Shown: piece after piece, positions 1-4,965 of the stretch
Layout: each line of letters opens with the position of its first letter
Position numbering within the stretch: the stretch's first letter is position 1
Notes under the pieces: model-generated
Seen by the model: only the letters and a program-made list of their open reading frames with translations
Told to the model about the DNA's origin: nothing
Databases searched by the model: none
Made by a program: the position numbers and the translations under genes
Assembly: GCA_050249235.1 (NCBI GenBank)
Contig: JBFWQW010000141.1
Coordinates: forward strand, 1 to 5,947
Origin: JAEKLB01 sp050249235
Lineage (GTDB): Bacteria; Actinomycetota; Acidimicrobiia; Acidimicrobiales; CADCSY01
Length of the DNA stretch: 5,947 nucleotides
Reading direction: 5' to 3'

Positions 1-1
1 G

Positions 2-52
2 CGAACCGGGTGCCACTGGAGCCGTCCGGCGGCTCCAGTGACACCCGGTTCG
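2..52 (-). terminator. Long GC-rich hairpin, probable terminator of the first amidohydrolase gene
   Basis: Two 23-base arms (2-24 and 30-52) pair across a 5-base loop (25-29), with a single C/A mismatch (13 against 41). The hairpin begins 17 bases past the stop codon of the minus-strand amidohydrolase, where an intrinsic terminator would sit. Any U-tract for the minus strand would lie left of base 1 and cannot be seen. On the plus strand the hairpin is followed by GGTGGTTCGG, with no T-run. GC-rich actinobacteria often use strong hairpins without U-tracts, so a terminator is the likely reading. It could also be bidirectional if a plus-strand gene ends just left of the window. Confidence 0.65.
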
Positions 53-66
53 GGTGGTTCGGGTGG
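49..66. repeat. Two tandem copies of a 9-bp sequence
   Basis: TTCGGGTGG occurs twice back to back (49-57 and 58-66), between the hairpin and the amidohydrolase stop codon. The first copy overlaps the right arm of the hairpin. It is probably a small slippage duplication with no inferred function. Confidence 0.5.
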
Positions 67-68
67 CG

Positions 69-1373
69 TCAGGCGGGGAGGTCGAGGAAGCGGGCCAGGT
101 TGCCCCGCATCACCGCCTCCTTGTCCTCGTCGGAGAGGCCCTGGAGCTGGCCCATGTAGGCCATCGGGTCCGGGAGCCCCTCGCCGTGGGGGAAGTCGGA
201 GCCGAAGACGATCGGCTTCGAGCCGATGACCTCGATCACCCGCTGGAGGTTCTCCTCCGGGAACGGGGCCACCACGATGTGGTCCTTGAAGTACTCGGTG
301 GGCCGCTTCGTCAGCTTGGCGAAGGTACCCCGCCGGCCCATGAGGAAGGCGTGGTCCATCTTCCGGACGAGGTAGGGGAGCCAGACCGTGCCCTGCTCCG
401 AGAGGAGCAGCTGCATGTTCGGGAACCGCTCGAACCAGCCCTGCAGGATGGCCGCACCGACCGTCTCCATGGCCGGGCGGTCGCCGTAGTAGAAGACCCA
501 CTGGAAGGCGTCCATGTCGCCGAGCATGACCTCGGGCTCGTTCCACTCCTCGCCCTGCTTGGCGTAGCGGGTGAGCGAGGCGAGGTGGGTCGAGAGCTTG
601 ATGCCGGCCTCGTTGCAGATCGACCAGAAGCGGTCGTTCTCGGGGCGGAAGGGCGACGTGAACATCGACGGCCCGGTCGAGCACTGGATGACCTTCGGCA
701 CCTCCATGCTCATGATGAGCTCGAGCTGCTTGAGCGCCTCGTCCGGATCGGCGAACGAGATGTAGGGCGGGGTGAAGATCCGCTGCTCGTAGTTGAAGCC
801 CCACTCCGTGCCGAGGTAGCGGTTGAGGGCGTTGAGGTTGGCGTAGAGGCCCTCGTAGTCGTCCTCGAACTCGGGTTCGGAGCCGGGGAGGGTGGCGAAG
901 TTCACCGTGGCGTTGATGCCCTGCGAGTCCATCACCGCCAGGCGGTCGGTCGGGTTGTCGAGGAACTCCTGCAGCGCCCGGTAGCGCTTGGCGAAGTCGC
1001 GGCGGCCGTCGGCGTCGAGGGACTTGAGCGGGTTGAGCTTGGTGAGCAGCGAGCCGGGGATGGGCTGCCGGCTGGCGGAGTCGCTGTTGTCGACCTCCTC
1101 GCCGACGGCGCTGCCGGCGTCCTTGACGCCGAGCTCCTCGAGGATCTCGGCCGAGCCGACCACCTGGAAGTTCTTGAACGTCCACTTCTTCGGGCGGCCG
1201 TTGTAGAGCTGGGTGTAGGTGCCGTCGTCGTTCTTGACGGTGCGGATGGCCATGTGGCGCTTGTCGGGGTCGATGTAGCGCTCGTAGGCGTCCCGGGCCG
1301 GGAGGGAGTGCTCGTCGGCGTCGTTGATCAGGTAGCCGAGCTCGCTCGACACCTGTGCGTCGGTCATGGACAT
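69..1373 (-). CDS. Amidohydrolase-2 family metal-dependent hydrolase or decarboxylase (434 aa)
   Basis: This is a cytosolic TIM-barrel enzyme of the amidohydrolase superfamily (Pfam Amidohydro_2 type, the group that includes ACMSD and resorcylate decarboxylases). Family landmarks appear in order: DADEH at 18-22 near the N-terminus, STH with His263, SEQGTVWLP at 325-333, and FGSDFPHGEG at 390-399 with the metal-binding Asp393. In ACMSD-like members the first motif is HxH; here the first His is replaced by Asp20 and His22 is kept, as in many members with a DxDxH start. There is no signal peptide or membrane segment. Residues 75-125 form a polar insertion typical of the longer members. The start at 1373 is chosen because AGGAGG lies six bases upstream; a second in-frame ATG lies two codons in. 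The gene is richer in Lys (19 residues) than the second amidohydrolase in this window (2 in 471). It lies 107 bp downstream of the nitroreductase on the same strand and may be co-transcribed, though it seems to have its own promoter. The substrate is unknown, and hydrolysis versus decarboxylation cannot be decided from sequence. Confidence 0.93.
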   Translation of the reverse strand: MSMTDAQVSSELGYLINDADEHSLPARDAYERYIDPDKRHMAIRTVKNDDGTYTQLYNGRPKKWTFKNFQVVGSAEILEELGVKDAGSAVGEEVDNSDSASRQPIPGSLLTKLNPLKSLDADGRRDFAKRYRALQEFLDNPTDRLAVMDSQGINATVNFATLPGSEPEFEDDYEGLYANLNALNRYLGTEWGFNYEQRIFTPPYISFADPDEALKQLELIMSMEVPKVIQCSTGPSMFTSPFRPENDRFWSICNEAGIKLSTHLASLTRYAKQGEEWNEPEVMLGDMDAFQWVFYYGDRPAMETVGAAILQGWFERFPNMQLLLSEQGTVWLPYLVRKMDHAFLMGRRGTFAKLTKRPTEYFKDHIVVAPFPEENLQRVIEVIGSKPIVFGSDFPHGEGLPDPMAYMGQLQGLSDEDKEAVMRGNLARFLDLPA

Positions 1374-1379
1374 GGACGT

Positions 1380-1385
1380 CCTCCT
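1380..1385 (-). promoter_or_regulatory. Strong ribosome binding site AGGAGG
   Basis: The minus strand reads AGGAGG six bases before the ATG at 1373. It is the only consensus Shine-Dalgarno in the window. It fixes the first of the two closely spaced ATG codons as the start and suggests efficient translation, in contrast to the leaderless-looking genes nearby. Confidence 0.8.
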
Positions 1386-1427
1386 CGTTCCCCCGCGGCC
1401 GTGCCGACCGCACGCCGCTGCCCGGTC

Positions 1428-1457
1428 ATTCTTGTACTCAGTTGAACTTCGTGGCAA
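1428..1457 (-). promoter_or_regulatory. Candidate sigma-70-type promoter for the first amidohydrolase
   Basis: The minus strand has TTGCCA (1457-1452, 5 of 6 to the -35 consensus), an 18-bp spacer, then AAGAAT (1433-1428, 4 of 6 to the -10). Transcription would begin near 1421 and leave a leader of about 47 bases holding the AGGAGG site. The stretch 1428-1450 is an obvious AT-rich island in a GC-rich window. Within it, TTGTAC (1432-1437) and GTTGAA (1441-1446) form an imperfect 6-3-6 palindrome (4 of 6 pairs), a possible but weak operator. An alternative is that transcription only reads through from the nitroreductase; I see no strong terminator between the two genes. Confidence 0.4.
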
Positions 1458-1480
1458 GCAGCCCGCGGCCGGTGGGCGGA

Positions 1481-2209
1481 TCAGCCGGCGGGCGCCCCGC
1501 CGGTCGGGGCGACCGGCGGCCCGTCGAAGCGTTCGTAGGTCGCGAACGCCTCGACGGGGGCGCGGCGCAGCTTGGTGACGACCGTCTGCGGGCGCCCGAG
1601 GACGAGGGTGGCGGCGAGCGCATGGTCGTCGGGGATGCCGAGCAGGGCCTTGACGGCGGGCTCCTGGCGGACGAGGACCGTGGTGATGCAGCCGCCGTAG
1701 CCGAGATCGCGGGCCGACAGCAGGACGTTGTGGCAGAAGGGGAACACGGACCCGCCCCCGCAGATGCTGAGCCGGCCCAGCCCGCTGTCCATGGCCGTCA
1801 CCTTGGTGAGGTCGACGGTGACGAGCATCACGACGGGCGCGGCCCGCACGACCGCCGGCGACATGCCGGGCCCGTCCTCGCGGGGATGGCGCCTGGCCTC
1901 CTCCAGGTCGACGGGTTGGTCCGACGGCTGGCCGGGCGGATTGCGCCAGTAGGCCTCCGACGCCACGAAGGGGACGAGGCCGGCCTGGTAGAAGGCGTGG
2001 TCCTCGGTCCACGCCACGGCCCAGAGGTCGGCGATCCGGTCCTTCACGACCTGATCGCGCACGACCACCACGTGCCAGGGCTGGCGGTTGCCGCCGTTCG
2101 GTGCGAAGCGGGCCTGGTCGAGGATGGCGTGCACCACGCCGTCGGGGAGCGGCTCGTCGGTGAACCGCCGGGTGGCGGGCGTGGTGCGCATGGCGGTGGC
2201 GAGGTCCAT
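1481..2209 (-). CDS. Nitroreductase family FMN-dependent oxidoreductase (242 aa)
   Basis: This is a cytosolic flavoenzyme of the nitroreductase superfamily, which uses NAD(P)H and FMN to reduce nitro groups, quinones or activated double bonds. Visible landmarks are the N-terminal TRRF (13-16) whose arginines contact the FMN phosphate, APNGGNRQPW (36-45) matching the family SxxNxQPW motif, GGGSVFPFCHNVLLSARDLG (151-170) with the following YGG, corresponding to the helix and glycine turn around the cofactor, then LGIP (190-193) and LVLGRP (202-207) near the C-terminus. The length is normal for a one-domain subunit; such enzymes are usually homodimers. The start at 2209 places the RRF motif at the usual distance. 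No good Shine-Dalgarno is present (a GGGAG is 13 bases away). The start region mirrors that of the divergent TetR gene, so the transcript may be leaderless. Its position beside a repressor, 82 bp away, suggests it is the main regulated target. The substrate cannot be inferred. Confidence 0.92.
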   Translation of the reverse strand: MDLATAMRTTPATRRFTDEPLPDGVVHAILDQARFAPNGGNRQPWHVVVVRDQVVKDRIADLWAVAWTEDHAFYQAGLVPFVASEAYWRNPPGQPSDQPVDLEEARRHPREDGPGMSPAVVRAAPVVMLVTVDLTKVTAMDSGLGRLSICGGGSVFPFCHNVLLSARDLGYGGCITTVLVRQEPAVKALLGIPDDHALAATLVLGRPQTVVTKLRRAPVEAFATYERFDGPPVAPTGGAPAG

Positions 2210-2216
2210 GGGCCGG

Positions 2217-2222
2217 AGTCTG
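2217..2222 (-). promoter_or_regulatory. Possible leaderless -10 box of the nitroreductase gene
   Basis: The minus strand reads CAGACT here, ending eight bases before the A of the ATG at 2209. That is the same distance as the TACCCT box of the divergent TetR gene. It keeps the important A (position 2) and T (position 6) of TAnnnT but lacks the first T. A competing choice is TAGCAA on the minus strand at 2280-2275, which would give a leader of about 58 bases. Confidence 0.3.
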
Positions 2223-2262
2223 CTCCCGTCCTCCCGGTCGCGCCCTGCGTGCCCGGCCGGGC

Positions 2263-2290
2263 GGCCGGAGGGCGTTGCTACCCTCCGGCC
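2263..2290. promoter_or_regulatory. Perfect 10-8-10 inverted repeat, probable TetR operator
   Basis: GGCCGGAGGG (2263-2272) and CCCTCCGGCC (2281-2290) are exact reverse complements separated by the 8-base spacer CGTTGCTA. The right arm overlaps the predicted -10 box of the TetR gene and ends one base before its ATG. Bound repressor would therefore block RNA polymerase and the transcription start directly. TetR-family dimers bind such palindromes, and a 28-bp span is within the known range for this family. Autorepression plus control of the divergent nitroreductase is the simplest reading. It is inferred from sequence and position only. Confidence 0.6.
2279..2284 (+). promoter_or_regulatory. 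-10 box of the TetR gene, leaderless start
   Basis: TACCCT fits TAnnnT and ends eight bases before the A of the ATG at 2292. Transcription would begin at or next to the start codon, a leaderless mRNA as is common in actinobacteria. No Shine-Dalgarno is present upstream of the ATG, which agrees. I see no convincing -35 box. Confidence 0.5.
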
Positions 2291-2291
2291 C

Positions 2292-2984
2292 ATGGGAGGC
2301 GCCGTGGCTCCGGGCGACCCGGGCGGACCGGCCGGCGCGACGGCGCTCACCGACGGGCCCCGCCGGTCGTCCCTGCTCCAGGAGCGCTCGCGCCGCACCC
2401 GGCAGGCGCTGGTGAAGGCGGCCCTGCGGCTTTGGGCCGAGCGGGGCTTCGAGCGGGGCATCGAGGAGACGACCGCAGAGGAGATCGCGGCCGCGGCCGG
2501 CGTCACCAAGGGCACCTTCTACTTCCACTTCGCCCGCAAGGAGGACATCCTCCGCGAGCTCGGGTGGGGGGCGTCGGCGGCCCTGCTCCGGGACGCCCGG
2601 GCCGCGATGGCCTCGGGCCGGCCCACGACGGAGGTGGTCCACACGATGGTGCGGGGCCTCGCCCGCCGGGTCGGCAAGGTGGACGCGGTGGCGGTCCGCC
2701 GGTCGGTGGCCGAGTTCTACCGGGGCGCGTCGGTGCGCCCGGTCGACGACGAGCACGTCGGGTTCCGCACCTCGTTCCTCGAGGTGCTCGCCTACGCCCG
2801 GGAGCGGGGCGACCTGGCACCGACCGCCGACGTCGACGACCTGGCGTCGGTGTTCGGGGCGCTCACCCTCGACGCCATCCTCACCTCGTCGGCCGACGCC
2901 GACCTGGCCGCCGTGCTGGTGCGACGCCTCGATCTCGTCCTCGCCGGCGCCGAGGTCCGGGCGAGGGTGGCCGCCGAGGGCTGA
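2292..2984 (+). CDS. TetR/AcrR family transcriptional repressor (230 aa)
   Basis: This is a cytosolic one-component regulator, expected to act as a dimer that leaves its operator when a small ligand binds. The N-terminal DNA-binding domain is clear: helix 1 at about 34-52 (RRTRQALVKAALRLWAERGF), then the helix-turn-helix at about 61-82 (TAEEIAAAAGVTKGTFYFHF) followed by ARKEDIL. The sequence GVTKGTFYFHF is close to the family consensus. Residues 90-230 are the helical ligand and dimer domain, which is poorly conserved and gives no ligand clue. The first 25 or so residues are a Gly/Ala/Pro-rich tail before the fold. The ATG at 2292 is preferred because TACCCT is positioned for a leaderless start; upstream in-frame codons would run antisense into the nitroreductase gene. 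The gene diverges from the nitroreductase and overlaps its own candidate operator. It ends with TGA just before a small hairpin. Confidence 0.93.
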   Translation: MGGAVAPGDPGGPAGATALTDGPRRSSLLQERSRRTRQALVKAALRLWAERGFERGIEETTAEEIAAAAGVTKGTFYFHFARKEDILRELGWGASAALLRDARAAMASGRPTTEVVHTMVRGLARRVGKVDAVAVRRSVAEFYRGASVRPVDDEHVGFRTSFLEVLAYARERGDLAPTADVDDLASVFGALTLDAILTSSADADLAAVLVRRLDLVLAGAEVRARVAAEG

Positions 2985-3005
2985 GCCCCAGGCCTCTCCT
3001 TGGGC
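2985..3005 (+). terminator. Small hairpin directly after the TetR stop codon
   Basis: GCCCCAGG (2985-2992) pairs with CCTTGGGC (2998-3005) across a 5-base loop, with one mismatch (2989 against 3001). The left arm begins at the first base after TGA. No T-run follows, so this is a weak terminator candidate; the tandem array behind it could help to stop transcription. Confidence 0.4.
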
Positions 3006-3011
3006 GGTCGG

Positions 3012-3425
3012 CCCCGCCCTGCGGCGATCAACCCCGCCCTGCGGCGATCAACCCCGCCCTGCGGCGATCAACCCCGCCCTGCGGCGATCAACCCCGCCCT
3101 GCGGCGATCAACCCCGCCCTGCGGCGATCAACCCCGCCCTGCGGNNNNNNNNNNCCTGCGGCGATCAACCCCGCCCTGCGGCGATCAACCCCGCCCTGCG
3201 GCGATCAACCCCGCCCTGCGGCGATCAACCCCGCCCTGCGGCGATCAACCCCGCCCTGCGGCGATCAACCCCGCCCTGCGGGAATCAACCCCGCCCTGCG
3301 GCGATCAACCCCGCCCTGCGGCGATCAACCCCGCCCTGCGGCGATCAACCCCGCCCTGCGGCGATCAACCCCGCCCTGCGGCGATCAACCCCGCCCTGCG
3401 GCGATCAACCCCGCCCTGCGGCGAT
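3012..3425. repeat. Tandem array of a 20-bp GC-rich unit (18 full copies plus partials)
   Basis: The unit CCCCGCCCTGCGGCGATCAA repeats without spacers. There are six full copies from 3012 to 3131 and a 13-base partial copy at 3132-3144. After the N gap come a 14-base partial copy (3155-3168), twelve full copies from 3169 to 3408, and a 17-base partial copy (3409-3425). All full copies are identical except 3269-3288, where GCGATCAA reads GGAATCAA (two adjacent changes). Each unit holds a short inverted repeat (CCGC, CCT loop, GCGG) and one GATC. The minus strand carries GGGCGGGG every 20 bases. The array fills the space between two convergent genes and enters the 3' end of the amidohydrolase. 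The plus strand has no stop codon in any frame, while the minus strand has TGA once per unit. Near-identity of the copies suggests recent expansion or continuing homogenisation. The left edge (3001-3011) resembles a decayed half unit. Confidence 0.97.
3145..3154. other. Assembly gap of ten Ns inside the tandem array
   Basis: The base before the gap is unit position 13 and the base after it is position 7. If the 20-bp period holds, the missing sequence must be 13 bases plus any number of whole units, so ten Ns cannot be the true length. It is a placeholder, and the real copy number of the array is unknown. Confidence 0.95.
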
Positions 3426-4820
3426 GGCTGCCAGGTCGTCGTCGATCACGGCGGCCAGTGAGTCGACGTCGACGGGGTCGGCCGGGCGGCGGTAGCCGGA
3501 TCGTTGGTGGAAGTGGCCGACCAGGGCGTCGTCCACCGGCCCCCGACCGAGCAGGTCGGCGCTCGGGCCGACGGTGGCAGCGACCGCGTCGAAGCGGGCC
3601 CGGTCGAGGCCGTAGGCGGCGATGGCGTTCAGGCCCAGGATGGCGCGGGCCTCCGTCTCCGGCACGCCCTCGAAGGCGGTGCGGATCCAGTCGTGGGTGT
3701 TCGGCCAGGTGCCTTCCCAGTGCGGGTAGTCGGCGCCGAAGAGCAGCTGGTCGTCGCCGATCTCGTGGCGCAGCTCCACCTCGGCCCGGTGGATCGACGA
3801 CGGCGTCACGACTACGTTGCGGCGGTAGTACTCGCTCGGCCGCAGCGGCAGGTCGAGGTCGGTGCGGGCCGCGACCCGGCGGTCGAGCTCGGCGATGGTG
3901 GCCGGCACCCAGTCGGCCCGGACCTCGGTCATGGCCACCACCAGGCGAGGATGGCGGTCGAGCACCCCGCCGGCCATCAGCTGCCACAGCGGCCGGCGGG
4001 TGCCCCAGGTGAGCCGGAGCGGCGAGTCCTGCTCGGTGGCCGGCCGGTCGGGGTCGCCGGCGACCATCATCGACGAGAGCGGGTCGGGCTCCCCGGAGCC
4101 GTCGGCGTCCGGCGGCGCGAACGGCGAGCGACCCTTCGGCCGGCCCTTGATGCGGCCGATGGCGTCGAGGAAGGCACCCTGCACCGCTCCCCAGCCGGCG
4201 TGGATCGACACGACCAGGTGCAGCTCCTCGCACGCCGCGAAGAACGGCTCGAAGTGCTCGTCGTGGAGCGGGGGGAGGTCGGCGTCGGCGATGCCGCCGG
4301 GCATGGTGACGGACACGAAGCCGTGCGCCGCCGCCCACCGGAGCTCGGCCACCGTGGCCGCCATGTCGTGGCAGGGGCCCGGCTCGGCCACGCCGAGGAG
4401 CCGGCCGCCGGCCGGCGCCAGGAAGTCGGACAGCCAGCGGTTGTGGGCCCGGGCGCCGGCCAGCTGCAGCTCGGGCGAGCGGGCCCGGTTGACGTGGCTG
4501 AAGAAGGGCGTGGTCGAGAGCTGGGTGGAGTAGTGGACGACCTCGCCGGCGATGCCCTCGGCGTCGAGCTCGCGCAGCCGAACGTCGAGGTCCCAGGCGC
4601 CGTACACGCCGCCGGCCCGCACCGCCCCCCGGCGGTCGAAGACGTCGAGGGCCTCGTCGGTCGGCTGGAGCGGGCGGGTGACGAGCCTGTTGTAGAGCGC
4701 GTCCTCCTCGAGGAGCTCGTCGAGAGCGGCCCGGTGGCGCTCGGCGAGGTACGGGCGGTACTCCTCGATCCGGGCCCCGGCGTGGCCGTCGGCCGAGAAC
4801 ACCAGCAGGTTGTCCGTCAT
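3405..4820 (-). CDS. Second amidohydrolase-2 family enzyme, C-terminus formed by the repeat array (471 aa)
   Basis: This is a cytosolic metal-dependent TIM-barrel enzyme of the same superfamily as the first amidohydrolase, but only distantly similar to it. Landmarks in order are SADGH (9-13, with Asp11 and His13 in place of the HxH motif), SIHAGWG (205-211, metal-ligand His207), TEVRADWVP (298-306) and FGADYPHWEG (361-370, catalytic or metal Asp364). The order and spacing match the family, so the active site looks intact. Residues 212-275 form a Gly/Pro-rich insertion before the TWG segment. About 50 residues (420-471) extend beyond the usual family end, and the last six (IAAGRG) plus the TGA are encoded by the 20-bp array. 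The start at 4820 is chosen for the MTDNLLVFSADGH beginning; GGGGGA lies ten bases upstream as a fair ribosome site, and the longer in-frame extension has no family similarity. The protein has only two lysines. It is convergent with the TetR gene and divergent from the ABC exporter. The substrate is unknown. Confidence 0.92.
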   Translation of the reverse strand: MTDNLLVFSADGHAGARIEEYRPYLAERHRAALDELLEEDALYNRLVTRPLQPTDEALDVFDRRGAVRAGGVYGAWDLDVRLRELDAEGIAGEVVHYSTQLSTTPFFSHVNRARSPELQLAGARAHNRWLSDFLAPAGGRLLGVAEPGPCHDMAATVAELRWAAAHGFVSVTMPGGIADADLPPLHDEHFEPFFAACEELHLVVSIHAGWGAVQGAFLDAIGRIKGRPKGRSPFAPPDADGSGEPDPLSSMMVAGDPDRPATEQDSPLRLTWGTRRPLWQLMAGGVLDRHPRLVVAMTEVRADWVPATIAELDRRVAARTDLDLPLRPSEYYRRNVVVTPSSIHRAEVELRHEIGDDQLLFGADYPHWEGTWPNTHDWIRTAFEGVPETEARAILGLNAIAAYGLDRARFDAVAATVGPSADLLGRGPVDDALVGHFHQRSGYRRPADPVDVDSLAAVIDDDLAAIAAGRG

Positions 4821-4842
4821 CGTCGAGCCGTCCCCCGGGTCA

Positions 4843-4857
4843 GTCAACCGCGTTGTC
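4843..4857. promoter_or_regulatory. Imperfect 6-3-6 palindrome near the predicted start of transcription
   Basis: GTCAAC (4843-4848) and GTTGTC (4852-4857) flank CGC and pair at five of six positions. The site falls at and just below the predicted transcription start of the second amidohydrolase, where a repressor could act. It is short enough that chance is a fair alternative. Confidence 0.3.
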
Positions 4858-4860
4858 CGG

Positions 4861-4866
4861 AGGGTA
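4861..4866 (-). promoter_or_regulatory. Candidate -10 box of the second amidohydrolase
   Basis: The minus strand reads TACCCT followed by CCGG, the same ten bases as at the TetR promoter (2279-2288). Transcription would begin near 4854-4856 and give a leader of about 35 bases containing the GGGGGA ribosome site at 4836-4831. No clear -35 box is seen in the upstream CCGG-rich run. Confidence 0.4.
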
Positions 4867-4953
4867 CCGGCCGGCCGGCCTTCTGCCCGCCCTCCGCCCA
4901 CGCCCGGCGGGGCGGCGGTGCGGAAGACAACCCCCCGCGCCCCGGGTCGCTCG

Positions 4954-4959
4954 TAGCGT
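4954..4959 (+). promoter_or_regulatory. -10 box of the ABC exporter gene, leaderless start
   Basis: TAGCGT fits TAnnnT and ends seven bases before the A of the ATG at 4966, nearly the same arrangement as for the TetR gene. There is no Shine-Dalgarno before the ATG, consistent with a leaderless transcript. No -35 box is convincing. Confidence 0.45.
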
Positions 4960-4965
4960 GCGCCC

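Larger units (their letters stand above)
2206..2295. repeat. Mirror-image start regions of the divergent gene pair
   Basis: The 13 bases at 2283-2295 (CTCCGGCCCATGG, TetR start) are exactly the reverse complement of 2206-2218 (nitroreductase start). Both copies include the ATG and eight bases of upstream sequence. A third copy of the core GGCCGGAG lies at 2263-2270. The divergent region thus holds three copies of an 8-bp half-site: two in one orientation (2211-2218 and 2263-2270) and one in the other (2283-2290). This would let one DNA-binding protein touch both start regions. Confidence 0.6.

Noticed and set aside
54..1445. Long plus-strand open frame antisense to the first amidohydrolase
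   Set aside because: It is a shadow caused by GC-rich third codon positions. Its translation is a low-complexity Val/Leu/Glu/Gly mix without family motifs, while the opposite strand carries a complete enzyme.
1374..1480. Terminator after the nitroreductase gene
   Set aside because: Only short, poorly formed GC pairings (for example GCCC with GGGC across nine bases) are present, too weak to call.
2088..2291. Longer TetR protein beginning at 2088
   Set aside because: The extra 68 residues overlap the nitroreductase gene antisense and the operator region. The TACCCT box supports the start at 2292.
1374..2756. In-frame N-terminal extension of the first amidohydrolase to about 895 residues
   Set aside because: It runs through the nitroreductase and TetR genes in the wrong frame or strand and is Arg/Pro/Gly-rich. 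The AGGAGG before 1373 fixes the real start.
3012..3425. CRISPR array
   Set aside because: The units are directly adjacent with no variable spacers, and no cas gene is present in the window.
3000..3461. Plus-strand open frame across the array giving a 20-residue periodic protein (PALRRSTPPCGDQPRPAAIN)
   Set aside because: The 20-bp unit has no plus-strand stop in any frame, so an open frame is automatic. It crosses an assembly gap of wrong phase and has no supported start site.
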